Part shown: piece by piece, positions 35,771 to 49,900 of the stretch
Layout: every line of letters begins with the position of its first letter
Numbering within the stretch: position 1 is the stretch's first letter
NCBI GenBank assembly: GCA_022818135.1
Contig: JAFMSR010000008.1
Coordinates: forward strand, 7,988,140 to 8,052,139
Length of the DNA: 64,000 bases
Direction: 5' to 3'
DNA from: Saxidomus purpurata
Lineage: Eukaryota; Mollusca; Bivalvia; Venerida; Veneridae
Translations under genes and position numbers: made by a program
Notes under the pieces: generated by a model
The model's input: only the letters and a program-made list of their open reading frames with translations
Database searches by the model: none
Told to the model about the DNA's origin: nothing

Positions 35771-38058
35771 ATTATAAATAACCGCTAAAAATAGGGGTGT
35801 ACCACATACAGGTATCAATCGATAAATACAAACGTCAGTAAGTGTACTACCCGACCTTTATGAGTTGCATTAAAAAAAGTAATTAAATAAATACATGTAC
35901 ATCTTAATGCTGTTTATCGTCCATAGTAAAGCCTTGATGTTGTTGTTTAACAAAATTCGTAACAAACGGAAATACTTCCGTGACTGTATATAGAATACGA
36001 TCCCACGAATCAAAACGATATTATAATCCCATTCTTATGGTGTCAATGTAAAATGAACAAATTTAAATAGATCTGTGCAGGCACGTTTCACGAGCATGGT
36101 GTGGACAGACATCCTTTTACGCAAAAAGAAGTGTTACATCGTTGAGTGTCTACAGAAATTTTCCCGAGACTTGCATATACAGTTCCCCGCAATGTGATCG
36201 AATGAGTAAAAAAGTTATTCTTCTGGGGTTTTTTTTGTATATCTACTCGTGTATACATTTTATAACATACATGAAATAATTCCGTGAACTTCTTGTGATT
36301 TCACCAACTTGCACGCAGCCAGTGAGTTGATATGCTTTAGAACTGTAATACTCATTTCTATCATAATAACGAATGACACCGAAAACATTGGCACGTGACA
36401 GTACATATAGCGGTCACACTGACGACATGTACATTCGTGTTAAAAGCATTCAGTTTTGAAGCACACATAGTTTGCCGTTTTCCCGTCGTTTTATTGTAAT
36501 GAAATTCGTTAAATATATTTTCTTTATCATTCATTGTATGTTTTACACCGAAACGTAAAGTAAACATATATAGTTAGTTAAAGAGTTATAACAAGGTCTG
36601 GCTCGACACGTCCCGCTCTGGTGCCTTCAAATTTGATTTATGTACGCTGTCATATGATTTTTTGTATTGCGAGCTATTAAATATCAGTGTTATTTCATTC
36701 ACGAATTTCGATAATTTCATCATGTATAATACACGCTTATGTAAATAAAATAAACAAATTGTATAAAAGATAAAATTATCCGTCGGTCATGTCTTTCGTT
36801 TCATTTTCATGTCCAAATTTTTATTGATTTGCATTGTTGTCTGTTACTGAACACCCCAGCCCTTATAGGGTTTGAAAGTAAAAGCACAATACACATTCGC
36901 AAAGCTCCGTCTTCACTGTCGGGATTGCATTACATGTAGACTGGAAATTTGATTTACTCATGAACAAGTAGATTCCGGCAGGCAGGTATGTTAAAGGCAT
37001 TGGATTTGTCAGACGAAAACGACACTAGAGTGTTCGAATCACAAATGCTTGGGGTCTGGACCTCACCCCCTTAGGCCTGACCCTCGCCCCTGCTCACTGC
37101 AGTATCTTTTAATAAATCCTACAACTGCGTGTAAGCTAACCAATTACTGTTGCAATTCCTTATTCTACTTACCTACTGATCACATGTTTATAGTGTCAAT
37201 GTATATAAATATACGTATCGTACAACATGGGACAAGAATAGATTCCATACCACAAGCATCTGTGGTTCGAATAAATAACAAGTGCTGCTAAATCCGTAAC
37301 GATCTAGTATTCAAATACTGATAATTTCAGAAATTTGACATTTTTTTTCCATTTTGGCAAAACATGGTCAGGACGATGTGAATAGGCCTTTTTATGAAAA
37401 AAAATATAACAATGATCACCAATGATGTAGGATGGCATATGTTACTGCATTTATAACAGTAATTTAGCAGCAAATACTGTTCTTTATATCTTGAAGCAAT
37501 AAATTGTATAAACATGTACAAATATTGTCATACACATGAAGACAATTCAATATGTACTCAAAAGTGTGTTAACTACTTCTAGCGTAAGGTTCCGGGAACA
37601 TACATGTAATGCATTTATAATAGTTTATGCACTTGCGGTAGCGATTTTAAAAGACGATATCTTTGAATCATTCACAAAGTAATGGCCCCTGCAGGAATAC
37701 TACCTTCTGATGCATATATTTTCTCCAATATAAACAACATCACCACGGATTGTAGCGACTTCAGACTTTTTCGTTTTTTTTCGGACTGTAAATATTACAA
37801 ATACACAGGTCACACGGTAGTATAATGTTGTGCTTCATTTTCATTTTTCGGAATTCAGAAACCTTCTTGTGACCTCGTAAGTAAGCTCGGGTCTACAGTT
37901 TCAAACCATGGTGAAGAAGATTGGTTTTACGGCAAAACCTATTAACAATTATAATTGAGTAACACAGGTATTTTATAGTGGTCTTGAATTGTGTGCCGTA
38001 CAACCTACGCTTCAAAAATGCTGTATCTCTGTTTCCTTCAAAGCTATTGACTAAATTG
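35771..38058. other. No gene recognised
   Basis: AT-rich sequence with small frames only. It lies downstream of the possible exon at 38059-38490 and could contain further exons that I cannot identify. Confidence 0.35.
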
Positions 38059-38490
38059 TCAAGCACTAGTAATTTTGAATCCACTGAATTGTTTTTTTAC
38101 CTTGTACATACGATCTACCAAAGACGCAAAGAAAGGTTTTAATTTAAGCGCATGTACTAACGACGGTACCCCTAATTTAAGCGGTAATTCTATAATGGAT
38201 TCTTCCACTTGATGTATCGACAGATGTATCGGTTTTTTATCAGAAAGAAAGGTGTATAGACGTAGTGAAACTAATGTGAAATGCGACAGGAATATAGCCA
38301 CGGCTGTAACACCAATGCAGACCCCGAGGCGAGTAGGATAGCTCCCCTTTTCTTCGAAAAGTAGAGCTAAAAAACGTAGATCATTGTTGCAAGTTACATT
38401 ATCCAATGAATTTACACAATAATACTGGACTCTGCCTGTATAACTGTCACATTTTCCTAAATTAACTGTATTGACATATGTTAAGTACAT
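38059..38490 (-). CDS. Possible exon of an unidentified membrane protein
   Basis: Open minus-strand frame of 143 codons. It contains a cysteine-bearing segment with N-x-T (YYCVNSLDNVTCNND), then a strongly hydrophobic stretch (LGVCIGVTAVAIFLSHFTLV, near residues 56-75), then a mixed amphipathic tail (HQVEESIIELPLKLGVPSLV). A plausible donor (TACAAG|GTAAAA) lies near 38101, so the true exon may end at DRMYK, and a possible acceptor (TTAATTTAG) lies near 38460. Composition is protein-like and the hydrophobic segment fits one membrane span. I do not recognise the family; the topology would suit an extracellular disulphide loop followed by a membrane span. Confidence 0.4.
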   Translation of the reverse strand: MYLTYVNTVNLGKCDSYTGRVQYYCVNSLDNVTCNNDLRFLALLFEEKGSYPTRLGVCIGVTAVAIFLSHFTLVSLRLYTFLSDKKPIHLSIHQVEESIIELPLKLGVPSLVHALKLKPFFASLVDRMYKVKKQFSGFKITSA

Positions 38491-38699
38491 GTACTGTTAT
38501 TCATGTTGATATAACCGTCACTTATTGTTGGTAAGTTCCATTCGCACTTCGGATGTAAAATTACTTGTAGCTCCGATCTTACAAACAAGAACTGTCAATT
38601 GGAGAACAGGCATAAAAAGTCTAAAGAAACTGCGAACAGACTTAACGAATGAATGGGACATACAAATGGATGCGCAGCGGCACAATTGGGTACACTGTA

Positions 38700-40290
38700 T
38701 AACATTTGGGTAATATATGACTCTACATGGCCATGGCAATTTTGCCTTCAATTTTCAAAGTGCCATACTTTCTTTTTCTGAAGCAATTCAACTGGACCTC
38801 AAAGGGCATCATCTCTATATAGTAATAAACATTTCCACCATGTTTCATTGAAATTGTATTACCAGTGTGGTAAATACAACTCCTGACATAAATTTGGCAA
38901 CTACCCCTCAATGGTGGTTTAGACATTTAGGCCGAGGCCCTCGGTTCTGTGTCTCTCACATATTCCAATGAGTTTCTATAATTTTCGTTGAGCTGAAGAC
39001 TTTTAGCAAGAAGGCGTTGAAAGCAGAAGAACATAAAAGCAATCAGTTTATTAAATTAATTTCAAAATCATGGTTATCAACGTCACAATAAATGGCAGCT
39101 GCACCACTAAGATACAATCTAACAGGTGATGAATACGAAGGCACTAAAATTTTCTGGATCTCCATCATTTTAATATTACATGCAATAGGTTTCTGACTAG
39201 TCTAGTCTAGAGAAATTCTGTGATGATCTTCTATCTGTTCTTCAACAATTGAAAAATGTGGTACAATATAATATATAATTATGGTACATGGCAGTTAGTG
39301 CTGTACTCAAAATCTAGCAATATGTAAACAACATTTTTGAACAATCATAGCAAATGATTCAAATCTAAGATAAGTTAACAATGCAGTAATAATACAAATA
39401 ACAATGGTGATCAACAGATAACAAGAGGACGATGATGGCCCTATATCCCTCGCCTGACTCAATATTATAAATAGTTATGTCAAATTAATTTGGAAATCTG
39501 GCAAATTATTTCAAATAAGACAATTCATATTAATTCCACTTTATTAGCCATATAATGAAAAATAGTTCCACCCTCTGGTGGCCATGTTTTTTAAGCAAAG
39601 CAAATCACATTTGAGGAATTTGTTACAGCACCGCCAGGGAACATTTCTACCAAGTTATTTTTTTTCAAATGTCAAGGGTAGTGTTTCTTTTCAGCTGCCA
39701 TGGCAACCTTGATACTACAAAGATCAACTGATCAACAGCTGATACTGTCAAGTGTCAACATTGATAATGAAATGCCCGGTACATCAGACGAACACTGAAA
39801 ACAAATTCATGAAAAACATATAAACATCACAAATCTTTTTAACAGGAACACATGTAGTACATGTACATACATTATGAAACAATACTGATAGGCACTATAA
39901 CAACAATTAAAGCTGTGAATTTCTTGAGCCATGTACAGAGAATGAAGTTTTCACTACAATGGTGAGAACAAGTCATTGGTCAATAATCAGTCTCTAGAAC
40001 TCTCCTAGATATTTATTAAATGTGGACATATTAATTTTTGCCATGATCATTTCAACTTTATAATGGTTAAAACTTTCAGTTAGACAAAAATTACATGACT
40101 TACCCTTATCTGAATGGTATTAAATTTCTTTGATTGAAAATGCTAGTAATACATGTTACAGACTAGATTGGTGTTCGGTAGAACACTTGTGTCTCCCTCT
40201 TATACTTTGTCAGAATAACCAAAAAGTTTTTGTGACAGACGGACAGACAGACAAAGCGATCCCTATGTATCGCTGTTTCTCTGAAAGGGC
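38700..40290. repeat. Dispersed repeats
   Basis: 38715-38900 resembles a widely spread repeat (GCCATACTTTCTTTTTCTGA, CACCATGTTTCATTG). 39420-40290 begins AACAAGAGGACGATGATGGC and ends with a GACGGACAGACAGACAAAGC run, an arrangement I associate with a bivalve repeat family. No coding capacity. Confidence 0.5.
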
Positions 40291-40795
40291 AACACAAACA
40301 TTTTAAAAAATCATTTGGCTTCAAGAATTATTTGACAACAACATCCACCTCTCTCTTGGCTAACTTGATAAAATTTAGAATAATAGCCTCCCTATAAAAT
40401 ACAACCTTCTTATTCATAGATTGCACAAGACTGTGGCCATTTTAAGTAGCAACTGGAAAAGACTTCAAGTTAAAAGAGCAGACGACTTCTGTAAACATTG
40501 CCTTCTGTGGGATGGGGATCCAATATTGTCATCAACAGATGGGTATAAAAACTCTCACATTTGACAATTCTTTAAAAATGTCCGAGCTTACAAATATACA
40601 TGATCCCTTGACTCAAATTATCTTTTGTGACTAATTTTTTAAACCCAAACAATCAATATTTGCGTACCAAGTTGTCTATCAGACACAAAACAAATCATAT
40701 TTGTTTCCCAGAAAAAATATATATCACATCTGTAGAAAAAATAAAACTTGGATTTTAGCATTTTGCATTTTGTTTCTCTCTGCCAGACACCATCC

Positions 40796-40984
40796 CTACA
40801 CTGTCGAGTTTTGGGGGCACTGCTGATAAGCCACTTCCTCCACTTGTACTGGCTTGTCTCCGCTCCAAGAGTACAACGTAACGGAAATTATCACTAACAA
40901 CAACGTCACTAAGATAACTTGGGTTACAAGTAGACACTTCACTGTTTTGTGGAGATGTTTATTGCACTCAACCAGACCGTCAAC
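40796..40984 (-). CDS. MOSPD2: MOSPD2 exon 16: C-terminal ER anchor
   Basis: Reads VDGLVECNKHLHKTVK, then a hydrophobic segment of about 23 residues (CLLVTQVILVTLLLVIISV...), then a 24-residue polar tail ending QNSTV and a TAG stop at 40796-40798. The tail after the membrane span is longer than the few residues in human MOSPD2. An alternative frame across the same DNA (40755-40937) is a shadow. Confidence 0.92.
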   Translation of the reverse strand, partial: VDGLVECNKHLHKTVKCLLVTQVILVTLLLVIISVTLYSWSGDKPVQVEEVAYQQCPQNSTV

Positions 40985-43900
40985 CTGTTAATGGAGCAAA
41001 AAACAGTCAATCTTTATAGTTACAAGTTGTGTATGTTGTAAATTTTTTTCAATTTCCAATTTATTTCGGGTTTCTGAAATCGCTAGAACTTTTTCTTGCT
41101 TAAATGGGCTAATAAGTAATCTTCGTTGGTGGTTCACTCAGTCAATTGATTTTCTGTCAAACTTGAAAGACAAATAAGTCCATGTAAGCAATTTAGCTAG
41201 GTAGGGGTAAAGCAGACTTAATTTTGAAGTCAATACAGTTTTCTAGTCTTTCAAAGTGATAGTGCTTAGATAGCATTATACAGGTGTCCTAGCAACCAAT
41301 TATGATCCTTATTTACATATTATATTCTACAGTTAAACAACAGTAAAGAAAGCGTGTCTTGCACATTCTCCTCACCATTCAACATTGTAGTCCAAAACAC
41401 TAAAAGCGCAGACACAGTTTACTGAAAATTGTTGATCTGTACCTTACAAAAACGACAACGGTATATGTGAACATACTTAAAATCCTTTCTCCCAGCAGAA
41501 TATTACCTACATGTATCTAGATAACATACTAGTAGGCAAATATTTAACTCACCTTTTTTGATATATCTGATAAAGCAGGGGAGGTTTGGCTAACAGGGGA
41601 TCCAATAGTTGGAGTACCACTGCCCTTGCCACTTGCTGATATACAACGTAATCTAAAATAGGCAACAATTACACTCTTTATACCTGTATCTTAAATACAA
41701 TTTATGAATTTATTGATACACGGGGTATTTTTCTGAAATACAATTGAAAGGCATCATGTAGGTTTCTCTTACTTGGTTGGGGATGAGGCGCTTGGGCCTA
41801 CCTGTGTTCCTTTATGGATTTGTTCTCCTTGGGAGTTAACAATCATTCCAACATTTGTGTCTGATATTCTACAAGAAGGTAATTTACCTAACCATCGTTC
41901 ATGGGAAAGACCAGTACTAGTCTCCCAATCCTCTGTAAGAAACTGCCGATTTTTTGAGAATATAGTCAGGTTAGTAGCCAAAACTTGAACACATGACCCT
42001 CAATCAGTAAGATGGTTTAGATATTTTAAATCAGCAACCTTAACCTTTCATTGTGGAGACAGGTCGTATAGAATCTATTTTCACAAGTTCTGTGATTTAT
42101 CATAATAACCCTACCTGTGCTCCATGATGGAATCTTTTTGTACAGTTTTCCAGAGTTCAGACAAAGACTTGTTGGATTCATTGGCAACTTCCATTGCCAT
42201 GATCAGAAATTTATCTTTGTGTACTGTGGTATGGTAGCCTGAAATTATATCTTGGACATTTAAAAGAAGTTCATTGTAAAAACCTTTACCATTATTCCAA
42301 TTTCACAAAATCATAGATAGTTGATGTAAAAAACTTTATGCTTGGTTTTGTTTCAGTTTCAAATTACTGTTACTAAATTAGAAATTGGGACAAGAGCTGT
42401 CCCTCACAAGTGACGAATGCCTCCAAAAGGGGAGCCTCACAGTCTGTGTCCTCTCCATGTGCTCAATAAATGTGCTATGTAATTTTAAAATCCTTCCATG
42501 CATGACAGAGTAACCATGCATACAGTTTTCCATTACTTTAAACACTAAGTGTGACCTTGACCTTTGTGGTAGGGATGTGGGTCTTGCACGCGACATGTCA
42601 TCTTGATGTGCTAGACATTTGTGCCAAGTTATTTTAAAATCCTTCAATGCATGACAAAGTTACAGTCCGGACACGAATGTGTGCATATATGCATATATAG
42701 ATGAATCCATTACCTTCAAACTCTAAGTGTGACCTTGACCTTTGAGCTAGGGACGTGGGTCTTGCACGCGACATGTCATCTTGATGTGCTAGACATTTGT
42801 GCCAAGTTATTTTAAAATCCTTCAATGCATGACAAAGTTACAGTCTGGACAAGAATGTGTGCATATATGCATATATAGAGGAATCCGTTACCTTCAAACT
42901 CTAAGTTTGACCTTGACCTTTGAGCTAGGGACGTGGGTCTTGTACGCAACACGTCGTCTTGATGTGCTAGACATTTGTGCCAAGTTATTTTAAAATCCTT
43001 CAATGCATGACAAAGTTACAGTCCGGACACGAATGTGTGCATATATGCATATATAGAGGAATCCATTACCTTCAAACTCTAAGTATGACCTTGACCTTTC
43101 AGCTAGGGACGTGGGTCTTGTACGCGACATGTCGTCTGGATGTGCTAGACATTTGTGCCAAGTTATTTTAAAATCCTTCAATGCATGACAAAGTTACAAT
43201 CCGGACACAAATGTGTGCATATATAGAGGATTCCATAACCTTCATACTCCAAGTGTGACCTTGACCTTTGAGGTAGGGATGTGGGTCTTGCACGCGACAC
43301 GTCGTCTTGATGTGCTAGACATGTGTGCCAAGTTATTTTAAAATCCTTCAATGCATGACAGAGTTACAGTCCGGACACGAATTGTAAGTGGGGACGCACA
43401 GACGGACGGACAGACAGACGGACGGTGCGATTTTAATATGCCTCCCTTCGGGGGCATAAAAATACACTAATATCTGTAAACTCTTTTAAAAAAGCAACCA
43501 AAACACTCACAAATGCATGGTCAACCAAACTATAAGATAGAGGGCCTTGGTATGTGTTTAGTGCATGGTTCCTAATTGGACGACTTGCAAAAAACAAGAT
43601 CCGACCTGTAGATACATTCTGTCCTACTGGTAAGTTCAATAGTCAGACTCCTGCTGTCTAGATGCATGTCTCTCTTCAATTCAAGGGAGGTAAATGCTAT
43701 AATGACAACCAGCCTGTTTTCTGTCATAATACTTGAAATACATTCTACCACTGACAGGTTATTTTTAACACCACATCACCTTTTAAAATCATGTCACCTT
43801 TTAAAACCATGTCACCTTTTAATACCATGTCACCTTTAAATACCACATCACCTTTTAATACCACATCACCTTTTAATACCATGTCACCTTTAAATACCAC

Positions 43901-46900
43901 TTCACCTTTTAATACCACATCACCTTTTAATACCATGTCACCTTTAAATACCACATCACCTTTTAATACCACATCACCTTTTAATACCATGTCACCTTTA
44001 AATACCACTTCACCTTTTAATACCACATCACCTTTTAATACCACATCACCTTTTAATACCATGTCACCTTTAAATACCATGTCACCTTTTAATACCACAT
44101 CACCTTTTAATACCATGTCACCTTTAAATACCACTTCACCTTTTAATACCACATCACCTTTTAATACCACATCACCTTTTAATACCATGTCACCTTTAAA
44201 TACCACTTCACCTTTAAATACCACATCACCTTTTAATACCACATCACCTTTTAATACCACATCACTTTCGTGAAATTGTTCAGAGTCAGCTGCTGCTTGC
44301 GCTACACTCCAGTGAAATCAATCAAAAATACTAATTAACTCACATTTATATGTGACAGCAATTGATCTATGGAAACTCGTCATTAAATATTGAAACAATG
44401 TGTGCATACAAATGTGAAAGGACTGCAACAATGTGTCAGGGCATACAAACCTTGCTGTAAATGTATCATAACTTCCGTATCTGTCCCTGATTTTATAAGG
44501 CCAGAACTAGGTCGTACACGGTATTTCTCTGGTGATGTTGTTTTAACCTGTTTATTAAAGAAAAAATGTCACGTTAACCACAATTTTGCATTGGAAAATT
44601 CTAATTCTGAAAGTCAAGTAAATGATCAAAAGAAGATATCTAAATGAGACCAGAATAAACTTATAACATTCCTTTTTTATACAATTATCTTACACCTTAA
44701 GTAAACATAGAACTGAACAACTTGAGACTAAGGGAGTAAACTAGCAATTTTTTGATTTTCAAAAGTTAAGAGCAATAAATTAAGTGAGACAATAATTATC
44801 AAACAAGACCTATCCATTGTGCCTATAAATGTTTACTGTGTTTCTTCAAGACTGATAAACAATTGAAGTTACACAGGGAAATATGTAACTGAATACCAAA
44901 GATCAATGGTTTTATATTTGCTAAAACAAAGTACCCATGGCTCCCTCTTCAGTGAAGTATACCACAAATTATTGCAAAGCTTACTTACCTTGTAGGCTAT
45001 AGAATAAGGCAGAGTGTTTTTTAACGTAATCATATCACAGGCTTCCTTCACACCATCCTCTATCACAAACTCTAGCTCTTCTGCAGGACTTGAAAACAGA
45101 AAGAACATGACATAAATATACTTTAGATAACCTTCAACATGCTAAATTTCTATAATAAACTGGTCCATCTTTCAAATTGGAACGGTCCATTAATAGTTCA
45201 AACAGTTGTTAACTGAAGACTTGCTGACTAAATAGTGAAGACCATGAACAGACTGCATTGATGTTTATAAAGTCATTTTTTTTCCTTATTTAAAAAAAAA
45301 TAGCAATCTTTGAATAAGGTTTTAATAATGAAAAGGGAAACAATTACCATATAGTGAGTAGTCTTCCAATGAATGAGTTATCTTGCCTACTCGTTCTCTT
45401 TCTAGGACTCGGTAGGGGGCCTCTTCTCTCCCGTAGTATACCACTGCTGTTGACACTCCCATTCTAGGAAAGATATGTATAACACATAGTTGAAAGTGAC
45501 TCTGTTTAGGCCCAACATCGTAAAAACTTGGTCCTTTGTCCGGAGACTACCTCGAGCAAGTCAAAGTCTGCTAATTTAATGGCTATGCAGTCTTGTCCCT
45601 GTCGAAAGGTTTATTACCTCTAAACCCAAATCAAAGTCAAACATCTGACATTTCCAGATGTCTGATATTTCAGCAGTTGAGACAAAGTACCTGTGCTTTT
45701 TTTCTAAGTTTGAGCAGTGCAAAGCATGGTTTATATGTGTGCTTATTGGAAATCTATCCATGTGAAAGCCGAGTGTAGATCATGTTTCAGCCACACGGAC
45801 ATGCAAGCCAATCATGATCTACAGTGCATAGACAATCTCACAAGGGTCTACCCTCTTTGCTGAAACACATGCATCAAGCATTACAAATTACAAGTTTACT
45901 CGCAGGAATACTGCCTACATTGTACAGCTTGTTTTTATAAAACCTCTGAATATTGCCTGAATTCTAACTACGTATAAATTAATGATTTGGTATAGCACAT
46001 ACCTGTTTGGATACAGGATTTTCTGGGCTGACATTGTCTATACTTTCTTCTGCAAATGTCACCTGTATTAAACAGAAGGCATTAGCCTTTAGATGGACTG
46101 TAGTGGATAAGGGGAGATAATTTGCAATTACACTATAGCAATAAAACAACTTGAGAACCAAATATGGTATAATGATAATGTAAATATGCACAAAGTTTGA
46201 AACTGAAGCAGATAATAGTTGCACCAATTTATAAATCAGGACACAATATGCATGTTAAACTGTTACAAATAAATTGATTTTCAATGTCACTGAAATTTAT
46301 GCTCTCTTGCATTGTACTGCCCAGGTCAATGGTATACCAGGCACTGTACCGCCCAAGTCAATGTTTTACCAGGCACTTTACCTATCTATAGTTCTTGGCA
46401 AAGACAAGCACAACACTTCCATTCTCCAAACCAAACTCAGCATTCTCCTATCAAAGTAAGGTTGGTAGTTAGGCTCGAAACAATGACCCTGAATAATTCC
46501 AATCAGCTAGAGGTTCACTGACGTTAACTGCTCAACAACAGATGAGGGTCAATAAATGACATTCAACTGCCACTGAAGTCTGATAACAAGCAAAACACAT
46601 GTACAACTTACCCGCTTTCTAGCTGCAAAATCACCTTCTGCTCCAGTGCCGTCTGCCTCATCATCCCCTCCTTTTGTGTCGTAACAAGGGGGCTCATATT
46701 TATACTCAAACTTATCCTGAAACAATCACACATCAAGTTTTAACACTCTGTAGTCTATACTATACCAATTTACTGTAATTATTCTTGTTAGGAAATAAGA
46801 TACCACAACCAAGATACATTGTATTTTGTAATGGCTCACGAGACTCTCACTCCAGATGGATTCAACCTCGTAAAGAGAGAGAGAGGCAATGCTGAGTAAG

Positions 46901-49900
46901 TTTCTTGCTTAAGAACCAACATGACACTGGTGGGGATCCAACCCCTGAGGGACAACCCACCATACCATTACAGCGCTTTGCCTGACATATGGTAAGGCAA
47001 ACACAAATTTTTGCCAGACCAATGATATTTTTGCCTGTCAAAACGACAGAAACTATTCCGTAAAAGGTCATAAACTGACTGAAATTCGGTCAAACTGCAG
47101 CTAAGATCTGCCTGATCTCCTAAAATCAGCCACTAAAGACAGCCACTATTCAGGAAGACAACAACCAAGAAGAGATAAAATATCTTATAATACTTACTGT
47201 ACCACCCATGTGTTCCCAGAGCTGGTCCTTGTTTACATATTCCTGAATTCCAGACTTGTTCACAAATTTTATTCTTTTCACAGACTCTGCACTCAACATC
47301 TGTTTGATTATTTTCCAGGCAGCTACAAAAACAAAACTCTGATGCTTTAAACTAAACCTATACCCCCCTAAATATATATAATGGGCTTGCCTATCTTTGA
47401 ATTAGGATAGTATTACAAATTGTTCGAAGGGGTGCTGGCTAAACTTAAAAGATTAACTGACTGAAAAGTAAACATCGCAGATCATGATCAGACTAGGGGG
47501 ATGTCCTGGCCAATCGTAATCTGCTCTAGTTGCACAGGCAGAATCACTTGCAGCTAGCAAGATAAAGGTAATATACCTGTCAAGTTTCTTCCTAATGCCC
47601 AGAATATTTCTGTGTTCATGTCTGTACACAGAATTTTTTTTTTTTTTTGGTGCAAGCCTTTCTCTTTTATTCTAATATGCCTATGGTATATTTCTACAGT
47701 CAATCCGAGTGCTTTAACATGATTTCCTGTTGGTAATGTGCCTGCATAATAATTCGCTCAGGTTTCGTCCTGGTGAATTATTCCGCCGGGCACATCACCT
47801 CCGTGGAATGCTTCAATTTCAATAAAGCACTCCAAGCTACCGATTACCTCTTAAATAAAAGATTGAAATTATCATTACATTTTGGAAGTGGAGCTATAAT
47901 TGATGGTGATTCTGACAAGTACAGTCAAACCTGTCTATAAAGGCCACCGTTAGGAAATGAAAAAAGCGGTCTTTATTGACAGGTGGTCTCTCAACACAGG
48001 TAAATTTGCACTGTTTATTGTTAAACGGGAAGAAAAAACGATGGCCTTTCGAGACAGGTTTTTTAGTTGTGGTCTTTATTCGGAGGTGGTCTTTAGCACA
48101 GGTTTGACTGTATTATTATCCTTTCTATGACCTTTGCTGCGAGCAACACAAATCCCAGTGAAAATGAAACAACTCTTAGTATTCTGTGTAAAAAGAAAAA
48201 ACGTGAATTAATTAACAACATTAAAACTTCAATCTTTACCTTTTTAATAAAAAAAAACCCCAAAAAGAAACAAATATTTGATACTGCTTTTCAGTGCCTT
48301 ACCATTAAACAGCCATGGCATTTCATACATCAGCAAATATTCTGTAAATGAAAAAAAGAGAACAGTTGTGAAAATAGTAAGAACTGTCTATGTTAATTGA
48401 TTCTACAGTGTAACAGGTAACACAGAGATTTTTCTATATCGTTACAGCATGGTGCTAGGTTCTGTCCATCTTTTCCTACCAATCATGCTGCCCTTATGTG
48501 CACCCACTCCTTCTTCCAATTTGTTATAGGCCATAGATTAAAGTAAAGAAACATTTTAAAGTCTTTTGGAGACATTTCTTAACATTATGAATAAAAGTTT
48601 GTTTTCTCATCTCTCCAAATGCAAACTGTTCAATTTCACAGTGTACTTTATTATTGTGAAGCATTTGAACACTCAAAAACTGCCCTGTCCCTTAGTGCTT
48701 CTTGCCCCTTTCTGGGGGCACCTAGCCTGTTTTGTAAGTCTAGAATTAAACCCTATATAACAGATTAGCAGAAATAGGCCTCTAGTGAAATATCACATCC
48801 ACACCTTGAGGCAATAGATTTATTTTTCATTCGAGTTTATCTCTATAACAAATTCAACAAATACGATGGAAGAAGGTCTGAGTGAAAACGTGAAGTCAGT
48901 TTCAACCCAATTACATTGAAAATGCTGTTTAATAATATAAAAGTAATGTCAGACTTACCTAGAAGTTTTGGATAGTACATTTTGAAGCAGTTGATGACAA
49001 ACTTTATAAACTCCATATCCTGAAAGTACATGTACAGTAAAACTGAGTCATGTAAAATGAAATCAAACTGCAGCTAGAAAAGATTGATACCTCATGGGTA
49101 ACTTTGTGTAAGTTATTGAGTGTGAATTTTTGACAGGTTGGCATTCACCTTCTGAAAAGGCAGACAATAACTAGAGAATTTTATTTAAAAAAAAACAACA
49201 AATGTCTTCCCCTATCCCATTGCCTCAATCCCTCCGAAAGGAAAAACTTACTGGAGTAGGACCCTCCAAAAACTTTAACTCAAGGGGGTAAAAAAAACCA
49301 AAGTGACCCTTAAATATAATGTGCACAACTACCTACTGATGCCTCAGACCATGTTTGATGAAAATCCAATAATGGATTTTGAAGATAAACGTATAGAGAA
49401 AACAAGATTTCCTATCTACAATTGGCCTTTGACCATATGATCACCTTAAAACTAGAATTATAAGAACAGACAAGAGTTTCAGGTTTCAGGCCCCAGTGAC
49501 CTTCAACCATATAAATAATAACCCCAAATTATAATATGCACAAGTTGTGCAGCACAACTACACTTCATACTGATGCTTCCCACCAATTTTGATCAAAACC
49601 CCACAAGGGGTTTTGTAGATGATCAGCAGACAATAATATTCAATTTTCAGGCCCCTGTGACCTTGACACTTTAAGTATATGACCCCAAAGTAGAATATGC
49701 ACAACTAGACTTCATACTGATGCTTCCCTTTCGATGAAAATCCAACAAGGGGTTTTGTAGATGAAGAGTAGACAAGGTAAAGAAGACAGACAGATGGCAA
49801 GAAGGAAAACAATATGTCTTCCCCCCCACCCACGCACTGATGGAAGAAGACCCTGATTTTCAAAGTTGATTCTTAAGGTGTATATCCTCTTAAATAAAAA

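Noticed and set aside
40755..40937. 60-codon frame at the MOSPD2 3' end
   Set aside because: Wrong frame; the spliced exon 40984-40796 in another frame encodes the expected C-terminal membrane anchor.
42634..43181. Series of 63-64-codon frames on both strands
   Set aside because: They recur every 178 bp with the tandem unit in MOSPD2 intron 13.
43433..43639. 68-codon minus-strand frame between MOSPD2 exons 13 and 14
   Set aside because: Exons 13 and 14 join in phase and give an uninterrupted MSP domain without it.
43745..44273. 160- and 171-codon frames on opposite strands with hexapeptide repeats
   Set aside because: Both are by-products of the 18-bp minisatellite inside MOSPD2 intron 13.
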